Counted from the stretch's first letter, positions 1 to 9,584 are shown. The stretch is 38,740 bases of DNA from Gammaproteobacteria bacterium (GCA_030426325.1 JAUHYO010000002.1:1-38740); one strand, 5' to 3'. Numbers and translations are program-made. Notes: generated by a model from the letters alone, not told the origin.

Positions 1-929
1 TGGTGCGCCCAGACAATGAACGACAGGAATGCGATACAGGCCAGTGCGTAAACCATCGAGTCATGGCCAAACAGTTTTTTGCGCGTAAACGTCGGAATGA
101 TTTCTGAAACGACTCCGAAAGCCGGCAGAATCATGATGTACACCTCGGGGTGCCCGAAGAACCAGAAGATGTGCTGGAACATGACCGGATCGCCGCCGCC
201 CGCTGCGAGGAAGAAGCTCGTGCCGAAAAACTGATCGGTCAGCAGCATCGTTACCGCACCGGCAAGAACCGGCATGACGGCGATGAGGAGGTAGGCTGTG
301 ATCAGCCAGGACCAGACGAACATCGGCATTTTCAGCAGCGACATTTCCGGTGCACGCATGTTGATGATCGTGACGATGACATTGATCGCGCCCATGATGG
401 ACGACAGGCCCATCAGGTGAACCGAAAAAATCAGGAATGGGAACGAGTCGCCGGTTTGCAGCACGAGCGGCGGATACATCGTCCAGCCACCTGCCGGCGC
501 TCCACCGGGCATGAGCAAGGTCGAGAGCAGGATGCCGAATGCGACCGGCAGAATCCAGAATGACCAGTTGTTCATTCGTGGCAGCGCCATATCGGGTGCG
601 CCGATCATCATCGGGATCATCCAGTTCGCGAGACCGACAAAGGCTGGCATGACAGCGCCGAAGACCATGATGAGCGCGTGCATCGTCGTCATCTGGTTGA
701 AAAACTCAGGGTGTACGAATTGCAGCCCCGGTATCGCAAGTTCCGAGCGAATGACCATTGCCATTGCACCGCCGATGAAGAACATGGTCAGACTGAAGAC
801 CAGGTACATCGTGCCGATGTCTTTGTGGTTGGTTGAAAACAGCCAGCGACCGATACCCTTGGCCGGTCCGTGGTCGTCGTGGTGGTCGTCGTGCGCGACG
901 ACGGTGTCATTAGTGGTTGCTGTTGTCAT
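1..929 (-). CDS. ctaD: Cytochrome c oxidase subunit I, N-terminal part (cut by window edge)
   Basis: Catalytic subunit of an aa3-type haem-copper oxidase in the inner membrane, which reduces O2 with electrons from cytochrome c and pumps protons. The first 309 codons are present; the C-terminal half lies beyond position 1. The protein reads [15 protein letters not shown] near the start, typical of subunit I. It has a haem a ligand histidine at about residue 84 ([12 protein letters not shown]) and the HPEVY motif at 260-264, whose His and Tyr form the CuB ligand and cross-link. The helices carrying the other haem a3/CuB histidines are outside the window. The N-terminus is rich in His and Asp ([10 protein letters not shown]). 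The ATG at 929 lies 3 nt after the ctaC stop, so the two genes are probably co-translated. Identity is near certain. Confidence 0.96.
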   Translation of the reverse strand, partial: MTTATTNDTVVAHDDHHDDHGPAKGIGRWLFSTNHKDIGTMYLVFSLTMFFIGGAMAMVIRSELAIPGLQFVHPEFFNQMTTMHALIMVFGAVMPAFVGLANWMIPMMIGAPDMALPRMNNWSFWILPVAFGILLSTLLMPGGAPAGGWTMYPPLVLQTGDSFPFLIFSVHLMGLSSIMGAINVIVTIINMRAPEMSLLKMPMFVWSWLITAYLLIAVMPVLAGAVTMLLTDQFFGTSFFLAAGGGDPVMFQHIFWFFGHPEVYIMILPAFGVVSEIIPTFTRKKLFGHDSMVYALACIAFLSFIVWAH

Positions 930-932
930 TTC

Positions 933-1718
933 TTAAAGCTCCGCGTCTTGGCTGGCAAGCCAGGCCGCAAAGGCCTCGGGCTCGACAACTTCGACAACGA
1001 TTGGCATGTAGCCGTGATCCTTGCCACACAGTTCGGCGCACTGGCCGCGGTAAGTGCCGGTCTCGTTTGCACGGAACCAGGTTTCATTCACCATTCCAGG
1101 AACGGCATCTTTCTTGATTGAAAGCTCAGGCACCCACCAGGAGTGAATGACATCGTTAGCCGTCAGCAGCAGGCGAACTTTTGCGCCGCGCGGAACAACC
1201 ACGGGATTATCGACCTCCAACAGGTAATTCGGCACCGAGAACGGGTCGATTTCAGATTGCTTGCGGCGCGCCTCCAGGCTGGACCGGGCAAGGCTCGAGT
1301 AGAAGTCGACGTTTGAGTCCTGGTACTTGTAATGCCATTTCCACTGGTAGCCGGTGATGACGATGGACAGGTCAGGGTTTCGTGAGTCTTCCATCTTCAC
1401 CATGGTTTCGGCGGTCGGAACGGCCATCAGCACCAGGATTACGACCGGAATCGCGGTCCAGATAATTTCCGCGGTCGTGCTGTGCGAAAACGTTGCAGCC
1501 TCAGCACCTTTGGATTTGCGGTGCTTGATCAGCGAAATGATCATCACGCCGAAAACAACGATGCCAATCGCAACGCACCACCAGAACACCATCATGTGCA
1601 GGTCGTATGTCTCGAGGCTGAGGTCTGTCACGCCTTTGGGCATATTTATCGCCCAGTCGGCTTCCGCTGCACTTGCCAGCGAAAGGCCGAGCAAGCCCAG
1701 GAATAAGTTTCGTATCAT
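933..1718 (-). CDS. ctaC: Cytochrome c oxidase subunit II
   Basis: Subunit II takes electrons from cytochrome c through a binuclear CuA centre on the periplasmic side and passes them to subunit I. The product of 261 residues begins MIRNLFLGLLGLSLASAAEA, a signal peptide, followed by two membrane helices and a cupredoxin domain. The CuA ligands are all visible: His192 (VIHSWWVPE), Cys227, Glu229 and Cys231 (CAELCGKDH), His235 and Met238. No C-terminal haem c domain is present. I chose the ATG at 1718 because it precedes the signal peptide and has an upstream AAGGTGA ribosome-binding site; the open frame extends further upstream but looks non-coding there. Directly upstream of ctaD in the usual order. 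Confidence 0.95.
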   Translation of the reverse strand: MIRNLFLGLLGLSLASAAEADWAINMPKGVTDLSLETYDLHMMVFWWCVAIGIVVFGVMIISLIKHRKSKGAEAATFSHSTTAEIIWTAIPVVILVLMAVPTAETMVKMEDSRNPDLSIVITGYQWKWHYKYQDSNVDFYSSLARSSLEARRKQSEIDPFSVPNYLLEVDNPVVVPRGAKVRLLLTANDVIHSWWVPELSIKKDAVPGMVNETWFRANETGTYRGQCAELCGKDHGYMPIVVEVVEPEAFAAWLASQDAEL

Positions 1719-1786
1719 TGATTGTTCACCTTGCGAGCCGCGCAAACGGCTGGGTCGACAGGGACGGCCTGCCAAAAAGCTCGCGA

Positions 1787-1815
1787 AGTGTACTCAAATA
1801 GGACGGGCCATGCAA
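1787..1815 (-). promoter_or_regulatory. Possible sigma70 promoter for ctaC-ctaD
   Basis: On the minus strand TTGCAT (1815-1810) and TACACT (1792-1787) are separated by 17 nt. This would give a leader of about 60 nt before the ctaC ATG at 1718. The -10 matches 4 of 6 consensus bases and the -35 only 3 of 6, so this is a weak prediction made from spacing and position. Confidence 0.3.
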
Positions 1816-1892
1816 TCCGGGCTCGCCGAGTGTCTGTCCGTCAATTCTTTATTTTACAGCCACTTAAAGGCTGCTTCGCAGGGCGATTTGCG

Positions 1893-2741
1893 TCATTTTT
1901 TGCGCAGCGGTATCCGGCTCGCGTCAATTCGATAGTTTGCCGGGTCCATTTTGGGGCCCGCGCCCCAGCAGTGAGCGAAAACGAGCTCGAGTTCGACCGC
2001 GATTTTACCATCGAGCATCCCACGCTCGAGCGCCGCCAGCATTCCCTGAAACTTACGCTTGCCGGTCAACGCGCGCGCGCGATCCTGAAGCATATTTCGG
2101 GCACCCGAAGCGCTCAGGTCAGCCAGTAATGCGTCGGTGCTGCTGTAGCTGACCGTCAAGCGGTCGACGTCGAGCACCGGGTCGCGAAGTCCGGCGCTGA
2201 CCAGGCCATCCCCGAGGTTGTGCATGTCCGGAAACCGGCTGACATGCTGGCCGTCGTCGATTTCGCGCCAGGCACGGTCGATCTCCAGCAAGCTGTCAGG
2301 GCCGAGGGTCGCGAACGCGAAAACGCCCCCCTTTCTGAGCACTCTGGCAACTTCGACGAAAACCTCGTCCGGGTTGGTGATCCACGGCAGCAACTGGTTG
2401 CTGAAAACCACGTCAATACTCTCGTTCGCAAACGGCAGTGAGCGAGCGTCCGCCTGTACAAATTCCGACCGGCTGAACCAGGATCTGCGCGCGCGCGCCG
2501 TCTGCACCATGTTTCGCGCGAGGTCGACGCCAACCAGTCGTGCTTTCGGAAAGCGTCTTTTAAGCGATCGCGACGCAGCACCGGTTGCACAGCCGAGGTC
2601 GACGACGGTCTTCGCGTCAATGAGCAGTGGCTCGATGCGCTGCAACAGGCCATCGCGCGTGGCAGTGTGCGCAAAATCAGCACGGTCAAAGGTGCTTGCA
2701 GCACGCTCGAAGCGTCGGCGAATGTGGCGGGTGCTCAACAT
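1893..2741 (-). CDS. bioC: Malonyl-ACP O-methyltransferase (BioC-like)
   Basis: Class I SAM-dependent methyltransferase of 282 residues. BioC methylates malonyl-ACP to start pimeloyl synthesis for biotin. The sequence opens with RRRFERAASTFD, the helical N-terminus typical of BioC. SAM motif I is VVDLGCATG at residues 46-54, followed by LVGVDLARNM and the post-I region FVQADARSLPF, then VFSNQLLPWI and LRKGGVFAFATLGP, which match BioC better than general methyltransferases. I chose the ATG at 2741 because it aligns with family starts; an ATG at 2795 would add 18 atypical residues and lie only one base after AGGAT. No strong ribosome-binding site precedes 2741. It is divergent from comF, a neighbourhood also seen for bio genes in other gammaproteobacteria. 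No other bio gene is in the window, so another SAM methyltransferase role remains possible. Confidence 0.86.
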   Translation of the reverse strand: MLSTRHIRRRFERAASTFDRADFAHTATRDGLLQRIEPLLIDAKTVVDLGCATGAASRSLKRRFPKARLVGVDLARNMVQTARARRSWFSRSEFVQADARSLPFANESIDVVFSNQLLPWITNPDEVFVEVARVLRKGGVFAFATLGPDSLLEIDRAWREIDDGQHVSRFPDMHNLGDGLVSAGLRDPVLDVDRLTVSYSSTDALLADLSASGARNMLQDRARALTGKRKFQGMLAALERGMLDGKIAVELELVFAHCWGAGPKMDPANYRIDASRIPLRKK

Positions 2742-2824
2742 TCGGGAAACGGTAGCACGCTTTCGCGCGCAATCGCCTGCTTTTGCGAACGGCATATCCT
2801 GGCTTCATCTGCGATGGTGGCGTG

Positions 2825-3451
2825 ATGTTATTGCTCGACTTTCTGGCGCCGAAAAGCTGCGCATTTTGCGGCGTTCTTTCAACTGGCGATGAACACAGTC
2901 TTTGCGTCAACTGTTTCGATGATCTGCCCTGGCGTGTGCCCGCTGCCTCGCCCGCCCCGGGCATTTTTAATTGCAGCCTGTCGATGATGGACTACGCGTT
3001 TCCGGTCGACGTCGCGATCAAGGCGCTGAAGTTCAAACGGCAGCTTTACTATGCGCCGGCCCTGGCCGAAGTGCTGTGCGCGGCGCGCCAGTCCTTGCCA
3101 GCCGACATTGACTCTATTCTGCCGGTGCCGCTGCACTGGCGTCGCAAGACAGTTCGCGGTTTCAACCAGGCCAGCGAACTCGCGGTTCCTGTCGCGCGTG
3201 CTCTGGGCATCAGGATTCTTCGCGGCGTAAAGCGATGCAAGGCACCGCCGTCGCAGTCGGGTCTTGGCGCAACCGAGCGTCGCAAAAATCTGCGGCGGGC
3301 GTTCTCAACCCGGGAACAAGTCGCAAGCAAACACGTCCTGATCATTGATGATGTAGTAACGACCGGCGCGACATTAACCGAGCTCGGCAAGGTGTTGCTC
3401 CGAAACGGCGCCGACAAAGTCAGTGCGCTTACCGTTGCGAGTGCTCGCTAG
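2825..3451 (+). CDS. comF: ComF family phosphoribosyltransferase-like protein
   Basis: ComF proteins (GntX in E. coli) combine an N-terminal zinc-finger-like segment with a type I phosphoribosyltransferase fold and are linked to DNA uptake and use of external DNA. This 208-residue product has paired cysteines CAFC (residues 12-15) and CVNC (27-30). It has the family signature ILPVPLHWRRKTVRGFNQ and the PRPP-binding motif VLIIDDVVTTGAT (171-183). The start is set at ATG 2825, after a GGTGG stretch; an upstream ATG at 2783 would overlap the divergent bioC region and adds non-family sequence. The enzymatic substrate of ComF is not established. With the pil genes elsewhere in the window, a role in transformation is possible but not shown. 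Confidence 0.9.
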   Translation: MLLLDFLAPKSCAFCGVLSTGDEHSLCVNCFDDLPWRVPAASPAPGIFNCSLSMMDYAFPVDVAIKALKFKRQLYYAPALAEVLCAARQSLPADIDSILPVPLHWRRKTVRGFNQASELAVPVARALGIRILRGVKRCKAPPSQSGLGATERRKNLRRAFSTREQVASKHVLIIDDVVTTGATLTELGKVLLRNGADKVSALTVASAR

Positions 3452-3455
3452 AAAG

Positions 3456-4001
3456 TCAGCTGCCGCGGAATTTATTGCGTGCCGCGTCCGGACCCATCGA
3501 TACCAGGACCCTGTGAAAAAACGGCTTGATTGCATTGCGTTTGATGAATAGCACGAATGCGGCGAACAGGGCAAACGGTGCGAAAGCGACAAACAGCGCA
3601 ATAAACACGAACACAAATATCAGAATGCGTTTTTGCAGGTATGGCAAAGCGGTAAACAGCAGCCAAAGTGACTTCCAGTCCGTTTCGTTGGATGCAATGC
3701 GGGATCTTGGTCGCGGTCCAGCCTCGGGTTCAGGCGCTGGGTGACTCAATGGGACAGCAAGTGGTGTGACGTCGCTGCTGTGCGAATGCGTGTCGGCAAA
3801 TCGCCGCACCTCATCGTCAATTTCAAGTTGCCGGAGGATGGACCGCGCCTGTCTTGCCTCGATGCTGACCGGGTATCGCCGAATGACACGATTCGCGAGT
3901 CGAATCGCCCGGGAACGGCGCCGCTTTTCGTCCGTGGCGCCCGGCGCCACGTTCTGGAGTTCGAAAAAAGCCTCTTTGATCAGTTCTTCTGCGCTGGCCA
4001 A
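3456..4001 (-). CDS. Uncharacterised small membrane protein downstream of ubiA
   Basis: 181 residues, not recognised. Residues 1-68 are charged and helical (EELIKEAFFELQNVAPG, RRYPVSIEARQARSILRQLE), resembling a single TPR-like helical hairpin. A Pro/Ser/Arg-rich linker follows at about 70-105. The C-terminal half has one long or two short hydrophobic, Phe-rich membrane segments (ILIFVFVFIALFVAF, LFAAFVLFI) and ends in a basic tail. The start is 6 nt after the ubiA stop, so it is probably the last gene of the recG-ubiA transcript. It converges on comF with only 4 nt between stops. Codon use and operon position support a real gene. Function unknown. Confidence 0.75.
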   Translation of the reverse strand: MASAEELIKEAFFELQNVAPGATDEKRRRSRAIRLANRVIRRYPVSIEARQARSILRQLEIDDEVRRFADTHSHSSDVTPLAVPLSHPAPEPEAGPRPRSRIASNETDWKSLWLLFTALPYLQKRILIFVFVFIALFVAFAPFALFAAFVLFIKRNAIKPFFHRVLVSMGPDAARNKFRGS

Positions 4002-4007
4002 AGCGAC

Positions 4008-4913
4008 TTACCCGGTGGCCGGGTGAAATGTGTAGTGCAGGACAATGCCGATAAACACCACCATACCAATGTAGTGATTGTGCAGAAATGCCGCAAAACA
4101 GCCGGCCGGCTGCCGATCGCGGGCGAGCCACAGGTGATAGGCCATCAATACCGCGGCAACGGCAACCGACAGGTAATACCAGGTACTCAATCCGGCGCGG
4201 ATGCCGATGAGCAGCAAGGCGACGAGCATCAGTGCCTGCAGACCGGCGATGACAAACAAGTCGACTTCGCCAAACAGGATGGCGGTTGATTTGACCCCGA
4301 CCCGGAGGTCGTCTTCCCGATCCACCATCGCGTAGAAGGTGTCGTAAATCACCGCCCAGATCATGGCCGTGCCAAAAACCAGCCAGGCGAGCTCCGGCGT
4401 TTCCGCGGTCTGCGCCGCGAAGGCCATCGGGACGGCCCAGCCAAACGCTGCGCCGAGGATGAACTGCGGAATCGAAATGAAACGCTTGATGAATGGATAA
4501 GTAACAGTCAGCACGGCAGCAACAATAGCGAGCATCTGCGCAGGGCGATTCAGCATTGTTGCCAGCCCGATCGCGATCAGGCTGAGTGCGGTGAACAGGA
4601 TCACTGCTTCGAGCGGCGCTACGGCACCGGACGCGATCGGACGACTTCGGGTTCGTTCGACGTACGGATCAATCTTGCGGTCAACGTAGTCATTCAATAC
4701 GCAGCCGGCGGATCGCATCACGACAACACCGAGCATGAACACGACGAACAAACCCTGGTCCGGACTGCCCTCGCCGGCGAGCCAAAGCGCCCAAAGTGTC
4801 GGCCACAGCAGCAGCCAGATGCCAATGGGTTTGTCGATACGCATCAGCTTGCCGTAATTACGAAGCTGGTTGATGACGTCCGGCGCGAAATTCGGGGCGA
4901 TCAGCTTGTTCAT
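4008..4913 (-). CDS. ubiA: 4-hydroxybenzoate octaprenyltransferase
   Basis: Integral membrane prenyltransferase that joins a polyprenyl chain to 4-hydroxybenzoate, an early step of ubiquinone synthesis. The 301-residue protein is close to the family length. It carries both Asp-rich Mg-diphosphate motifs: NDYVDRKIDPYVERTRSRP (first) and YDTFYAMVDREDDLRVGVKS (second), between hydrophobic helices. The N-terminus RIDKPIGIWLLLWPTLWALW is diagnostic of UbiA. It starts 9 nt after the recG stop and is followed 6 nt later by a small membrane protein, so it is probably in the same transcript. UbiC (chorismate lyase) often lies next to ubiA but is not seen here. Its product feeds the quinone pool of the respiratory chain. 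Confidence 0.97.
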   Translation of the reverse strand: MNKLIAPNFAPDVINQLRNYGKLMRIDKPIGIWLLLWPTLWALWLAGEGSPDQGLFVVFMLGVVVMRSAGCVLNDYVDRKIDPYVERTRSRPIASGAVAPLEAVILFTALSLIAIGLATMLNRPAQMLAIVAAVLTVTYPFIKRFISIPQFILGAAFGWAVPMAFAAQTAETPELAWLVFGTAMIWAVIYDTFYAMVDREDDLRVGVKSTAILFGEVDLFVIAGLQALMLVALLLIGIRAGLSTWYYLSVAVAAVLMAYHLWLARDRQPAGCFAAFLHNHYIGMVVFIGIVLHYTFHPATG

Positions 4914-4922
4914 GCGCGAAGT

Positions 4923-7016
4923 TTACACTTTCCCGTATCGGCTGGCGTCACCGAGCCAGCGACGAACGATTGCAGCGGCGATCGATCCGGATTCTCGTGC
5001 AATGACTTCCGCCGTTTTCTGTACCTGTGGCATCAATGCCGCATCGCGAACGAGATTGGCAATGCGATATTCGGGCAGCCCGGTCTGCCGAGTGCCGAGC
5101 AATTCGCCCGGCCCGCGCAATTCAAGATCACGCTGTGCAACGACAAAGCCGTCGTTGGTGTCTCGCAGAACGCCGAGCCGTTCTTTTGCGATGCGCCCGA
5201 GAGGCGACTTGTAAAGCAATACGCAGTGACTCTGCGCTGCACCGCGTCCAACGCGACCACGCAGCTGATGCAATTGCGACAGCCCCATTCGCTCCGCGTT
5301 CTCGATGATCATCAGGCTCGCATTGGGCACATCGACACCCACTTCGATGACGGTTGTCGCGACCAGCAACTGGATGCGCCCCTCCTTGAAAGCACTCATG
5401 CCGCGCTCTTTCTCCGCCGGACGCATGCGGCCGTGAACGAGCCCGACACGCAAGTCCGGCAGCGCCTCGGTCAGCATCGCGTAACTGGCTTCGGCTGCCT
5501 GGTAGTCGAGTACGTCGGATTCCTCAATGAGCGGGCAGACCCAGTACGCCTGCTGCCCCGATTCGCAGGCTGATCGCACGCGTTCAACAACTTCGCTGCG
5601 CCGAGAGTCGGGAATCGCGATGGTTGTAACGGGCTGCCGGCCGGGCGGCAGCTCATCGATGATCGAGGTGTCGAGATCCGCGTAGGCGGCCATCGCGAGC
5701 GTACGTGGTATCGGCGTTGCGGTCATGACGAGCTGGTGCGGGTGAACGCCCTCCGACACGCCCTTCTCGCGCAATGCCATGCGCTGGTGAACGCCAAAGC
5801 GATGTTGCTCATCAATGACGACAAGGCCGAGGCGGTGGAAGTCGACGCCCTCCTGGAACAAGGCATGGGTGCCCACAACCAGTTGCGCGGATCCGCCTTT
5901 TATAGCTTCGAGCGATTCCCGTCGTGCCACAACTCGCTGACTTCCGCTGAGCCAGGCCGGTTCGATGCCGAGTGGACGAAACCAGTCGGAAAAGCTGCGC
6001 CAGTGTTGCTCGGCAAGAATTTCGGTGGGCGCCATGATGGCAGCCTGCACGCCGCAGGCGATCGCCTTCAGACAGGCAATGGCGGCCACAACAGTCTTGC
6101 CCGAACCGACATCACCCTGGATCAGGCGCATCATCGGGTGCGGTTCGGACAGGTCGCCGAGAATTTCGTCGACAACGCGTTGTTGCGCGCCGGTCAGTTT
6201 GAAAGGCAGCGATTCAATGAAGCCGCCGACGTCGTCATCGCCGTTCGCCAGCGCGAGTGCGCCCTGGGTTGCTGCAAGTGTTCGCACTTTGCGCAAACTC
6301 AAGTAGTGCGCGAGCAGCTCCTCGAATGCCAGGCGCTGCTGGCAGGGATGAGTGCCCGCGAGCATCTGCTGCACATCAGCGTCCGGCGGCGGCCGGTGCA
6401 AATACCGAATGGCATCGGCCAGCGAGGGCATGCCGAGTTTCTCGGTAACGGTCCTGGGCAGGAGCTCGCGCGGCGGTGAACGAGTCATTTGTTGCAACGC
6501 CTGTTCGGTGAGATTGCGAAGCCGCCCTTGCTGGACGCCCTCGGTGGCCGGATATATGGGGGTTAGAGAATCACTGGTTACCGCGTCCTGGTCTTTCTTC
6601 AGGACGCGGTACTCTGGATGGATGATCTCGAAACCCTTCTGTCCGCGCCGTATCTCGCCATAACACGTGACGTGTACCCCAACCTGAAACTGAGCCTGTT
6701 GCTGTTTCGAAAAATGAAAAAACCGGAGCGTCAACTGGCCGCTGCCGTCACCGATTCGTACGAGCAAGTTGCGGCGTCCGCGAAAAACCGTTTCTGCAAG
6801 TAAGACCTCGCCGGTGACCAGGCTTCGCATCCCAGCCTCAAGTGCGCCGATCCTGACGAGCTGCGTTCGATCTTCGTAACGCAGCGGCAACAGGAAAAGG
6901 AGGTCGTCGACGCGATGCAGGCCGAGCTTCTCGAGTTTTTTTGCAAGCGCCGGACCGACGCCTTTCAGTTCGGTAAGCGGTGAATCAGATTGCAATGACG
7001 GCATCTGCCTCGACAT
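4923..7016 (-). CDS. recG: ATP-dependent DNA helicase RecG
   Basis: Superfamily 2 helicase that regresses stalled replication forks and remodels Holliday junctions, D-loops and R-loops. At 697 residues it matches the E. coli length (693). An N-terminal helix-hairpin region ([19 protein letters not shown]) and OB wedge domain (about 50-150) precede the helicase core. Walker A is GDVGSGKT (301-308, Lys307), the Walker B box is DEQH (402-405), and [12 protein letters not shown] and QLRGRVGRG are the motifs III and VI regions. The ATG at 7016 has AAAAGG at good spacing and lies 32 nt inside the end of ridA, suggesting translational coupling. All key motifs are intact. Confidence 0.98.
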   Translation of the reverse strand: MSRQMPSLQSDSPLTELKGVGPALAKKLEKLGLHRVDDLLFLLPLRYEDRTQLVRIGALEAGMRSLVTGEVLLAETVFRGRRNLLVRIGDGSGQLTLRFFHFSKQQQAQFQVGVHVTCYGEIRRGQKGFEIIHPEYRVLKKDQDAVTSDSLTPIYPATEGVQQGRLRNLTEQALQQMTRSPPRELLPRTVTEKLGMPSLADAIRYLHRPPPDADVQQMLAGTHPCQQRLAFEELLAHYLSLRKVRTLAATQGALALANGDDDVGGFIESLPFKLTGAQQRVVDEILGDLSEPHPMMRLIQGDVGSGKTVVAAIACLKAIACGVQAAIMAPTEILAEQHWRSFSDWFRPLGIEPAWLSGSQRVVARRESLEAIKGGSAQLVVGTHALFQEGVDFHRLGLVVIDEQHRFGVHQRMALREKGVSEGVHPHQLVMTATPIPRTLAMAAYADLDTSIIDELPPGRQPVTTIAIPDSRRSEVVERVRSACESGQQAYWVCPLIEESDVLDYQAAEASYAMLTEALPDLRVGLVHGRMRPAEKERGMSAFKEGRIQLLVATTVIEVGVDVPNASLMIIENAERMGLSQLHQLRGRVGRGAAQSHCVLLYKSPLGRIAKERLGVLRDTNDGFVVAQRDLELRGPGELLGTRQTGLPEYRIANLVRDAALMPQVQKTAEVIARESGSIAAAIVRRWLGDASRYGKV

Positions 7017-7365
7017 CTGCGCCTTTTGGCAGCGCGGCGACGCCTACTGCCGCACGGGCCGGATACGGCTTCTCAAAATAGCGCTCCATGACCGAATTGA
7101 CTGTCGCAAAATTGCCGAGGTCGGTCAGAAAAACGGTGATCTTCACCGCGTCGTTCAAGGTGCCGCCAGCCGCTTCGGCCACTGCTTTCAAGTTTTCGAA
7201 AACCTGAACTGTGCGTGCCTCGAAGTCACCTTCGATAATCTCGCCCGTTGCCGGAACCATCGGAATCTGGCCCGATAGAAAAACCAGGTTGCCTGCGACA
7301 GCTGCCTGGGAATAGGTCCCGATGGCCGCCGGTGCGTTGTCACTGTGTACTGCTTTCTTGCCCAT
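6985..7365 (-). CDS. ridA: RidA family 2-iminobutanoate/2-iminopropanoate deaminase
   Basis: Cytosolic trimeric enzyme of the YjgF/YER057c/UK114 family that hydrolyses reactive enamine/imine intermediates released by PLP enzymes. The 126-residue length is standard. Visible family features are [20 protein letters not shown] near the start, the middle segment [17 protein letters not shown], and the C-terminal catalytic arginine in [19 protein letters not shown]. It lies 14 nt after the spoT stop and its 3' end overlaps recG by 32 nt. The spoT-ridA-recG arrangement occurs in other gammaproteobacteria. Identity to the RidA family is sure; exact substrate is inferred. Confidence 0.95.
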   Translation of the reverse strand: MGKKAVHSDNAPAAIGTYSQAAVAGNLVFLSGQIPMVPATGEIIEGDFEARTVQVFENLKAVAEAAGGTLNDAVKITVFLTDLGNFATVNSVMERYFEKPYPARAAVGVAALPKGADVEADAVIAI

Positions 7366-7379
7366 CTATTCTTCCTGTT

Positions 7380-9536
7380 TTATGCGCATTCACGCGAAAC
7401 GCGAATGACGTTCTTCATGTTGCGCACGCTGCGCATGATTTTTGCGAGATGCACGCGATCCTTCACCAGCAGCAGGAACGACAGTACGGAACAGTCTTCG
7501 TGGCGTCCGAGTACCGATACCTGTTCGATATTCGATTTGCAATCGGCAATGGTCGCTGCAACTTCTGCGAGAACACCTGGCTTGTTTCGGGTATCGATGT
7601 GTACCAGCGTTGAAAAATCACGATCAATATCCTTTTCCCAGCTGACCGTAATCCATTTGTCCGGTTGTTTGCGAAAATTCGAAAGGTTGCCGCACTGGTT
7701 GCGATGAATTACGACGCCACGACCCGCCGTCAGGTAACCCATGACCGGGTCACCCGGGATCGGGTGGCAGCACTTCGCATAGGTGACAACCATGCCCTCG
7801 GTTCCCGCGATGACCAGCGAGGCTTCCTTGGGTTCCGTTTGCGACGCGTCACCGACACCAACCAGGATTCGCGCGGTCAGAGGTGCGAGTCGCTCACCCA
7901 GTCCAACCTGCTCGAAGAGCTCGTTGCTGTTGTTCAGGCCGAGTTCCTCAAGCGCTTCCGACATGCGGATCTTGCCGACCTTGCGCAATGAGGCGCCAAG
8001 GTCTTTCAGGGCCCGGTCGAGGAGCCGTTTGCCAAGATCGACCGATTCCGTCGAACGCAGGTTCTTCATGTGATGGCGAATTGCCGTTCTGGCCTTGGCG
8101 GTTCGCACAAACGTCAGCCAATTCGGATTGGGTCTCGCCCCTTTCGAGGTAATGATCTCGACGGTCTGGCTGTTGTGCAATTCAGTGCGCAGCGGTACCA
8201 ATCCGCGATTCACTTTGGCCGCGACACAGCGATCGCCGATATCGGTATGCACGGCATAGGCGAAATCAACGGTAGTCGCGCCTTTCGGCAGCGGCATGAT
8301 GTCGCCCTTTGGCGTGAAGACGTAGATCTTGTCAGGGAAGAGATCGACCTTGACGCTTTCGAGGAACTCCTCTGAGGTTCCGATCTGCTGCATCTCTTCG
8401 AGGTTAGACAACCACTCGCGTGTGCGGCGCTGCGGACTCGCGTCGGATTTCTCGTCGGCCTTGTATATCCAGTGCGATGCGACACCGGATTCGGCGAGAC
8501 GGTCCATGTCACGGGTTCGAATCTGTACTTCCAGCGGCAATCCCTTTGGCCCGAACAGCGTTGTGTGCAGTGATTGATAGCCATTGATGCGCGGAATGGC
8601 AATGTAATCCTTGAAGCGCCCCGGCATCGGTTTGTACAGCCCGTGCACGATGCCGAGGATCTGGTAGCAGGTATTGACGTCCGTAGCGACAATTCGAAAA
8701 CCGTACACGTCGACGATGTCGGACAGCTGGCGCCGTTTCCCCGACATTTTCTTGTAAATACTGTAGAGGTGCTTTTGCCGGCCGAAAACCTCGGCGCTGA
8801 TGCCCTCATCCGCCATTGCGTCGACAAACTCTTCGGAAATCTTTTTGACAATCTGTTTCTGACTGCCCTGGCTCTTCTTCAGCGCAGCCTCAAGCACCCG
8901 GTAGCGAAACGGGTGCAGGTGTTTGAAGCTCAGGTCTTCAAGCTGCACTTTCATACGATTGATACCGAGCCGATTCGCGATTGGCGCGTAGATGTCGAGT
9001 GTTTCACGCGCAATGCGTTTTCTCTTGGCGGCCGGCATGGCGCCGAGTGTTTGCATGTTATGCAATCGATCCGCGAGCTTGACGAGAATGACGCGAATGT
9101 CTTCGATCATTGCCAGCATCATTTTGCGAAAGCTTTCGGCCTGGGCTTCCGCGTGGCTGCGAAATTCGATTTGATCGAGTTTACTGACGCCGTCAACAAG
9201 CAAAGCGACTTCACTGCCGAATTTTTCGCTTATTTCATCAAGCGAGGCAGACGTATCTTCAACTGTGTCGTGCAGGATCGCCGCTATGATGGCCTCGGCG
9301 TCGAGATGCATCTCGGCAAGTTCCTGGGCGACGGCAATCGGGTGGGTAATGTAGGCCTCGCCCGTCTTTCGCTTTTGGCCCGAATGCGCGTCGGCACCAA
9401 ACTCGTAGGCGGCCGTTATCGACGCCAGCTGTTCCTCGGGCAGGTAGGATGAAAGTGTATCGATCAGCCGCCGCACGCCGTGGTCGCGGCGGTGCGCACC
9501 CGGCAGTCTGGCAAGAATAGTAGCGGCGTAGTCCAT
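7380..9536 (-). CDS. spoT: Bifunctional (p)ppGpp synthetase/hydrolase
   Basis: RelA/SpoT homologue of 718 residues controlling the stringent-response alarmone. The hydrolase domain is intact: ITHPIAVA followed by ILHDTVEDT, with the HD pair at 89-90, which argues for SpoT rather than a hydrolase-dead RelA. The synthetase domain contains GRQKHLYSIYKKM, VDVYGFRIV and RFKDYIAIPRINGYQ; the basic RFKD (307-310) is the form found in bifunctional enzymes. A TGS domain follows (VFTPKGDIMPLPKGATTVDFAYAVHTDIGD), then a helical/zinc-finger-like region with AKCCHPIPGDP and a C-terminal ACT domain. It begins 48 nt after rpoZ and precedes ridA by 14 nt. The link with rpoZ fits, since omega takes part in one of the ppGpp sites on RNA polymerase in E. 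coli. Confidence 0.97.
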   Translation of the reverse strand: MDYAATILARLPGAHRRDHGVRRLIDTLSSYLPEEQLASITAAYEFGADAHSGQKRKTGEAYITHPIAVAQELAEMHLDAEAIIAAILHDTVEDTSASLDEISEKFGSEVALLVDGVSKLDQIEFRSHAEAQAESFRKMMLAMIEDIRVILVKLADRLHNMQTLGAMPAAKRKRIARETLDIYAPIANRLGINRMKVQLEDLSFKHLHPFRYRVLEAALKKSQGSQKQIVKKISEEFVDAMADEGISAEVFGRQKHLYSIYKKMSGKRRQLSDIVDVYGFRIVATDVNTCYQILGIVHGLYKPMPGRFKDYIAIPRINGYQSLHTTLFGPKGLPLEVQIRTRDMDRLAESGVASHWIYKADEKSDASPQRRTREWLSNLEEMQQIGTSEEFLESVKVDLFPDKIYVFTPKGDIMPLPKGATTVDFAYAVHTDIGDRCVAAKVNRGLVPLRTELHNSQTVEIITSKGARPNPNWLTFVRTAKARTAIRHHMKNLRSTESVDLGKRLLDRALKDLGASLRKVGKIRMSEALEELGLNNSNELFEQVGLGERLAPLTARILVGVGDASQTEPKEASLVIAGTEGMVVTYAKCCHPIPGDPVMGYLTAGRGVVIHRNQCGNLSNFRKQPDKWITVSWEKDIDRDFSTLVHIDTRNKPGVLAEVAATIADCKSNIEQVSVLGRHEDCSVLSFLLLVKDRVHLAKIMRSVRNMKNVIRVSRECA

Positions 9537-9584
9537 GCCTCGATCATACCGCGGTGATCAAGGGTTAACAGGGCCTAGTTGACG

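Noticed and set aside
1841-1892. Hairpin CAGCC/GGCTG after bioC as a terminator
   Set aside because: The stem is only 5 bp and no T-run follows on the bioC strand.
8574-9452. 292-codon plus-strand open frame opposite spoT
   Set aside because: Antisense shadow of the conserved HD and synthetase domains of SpoT.
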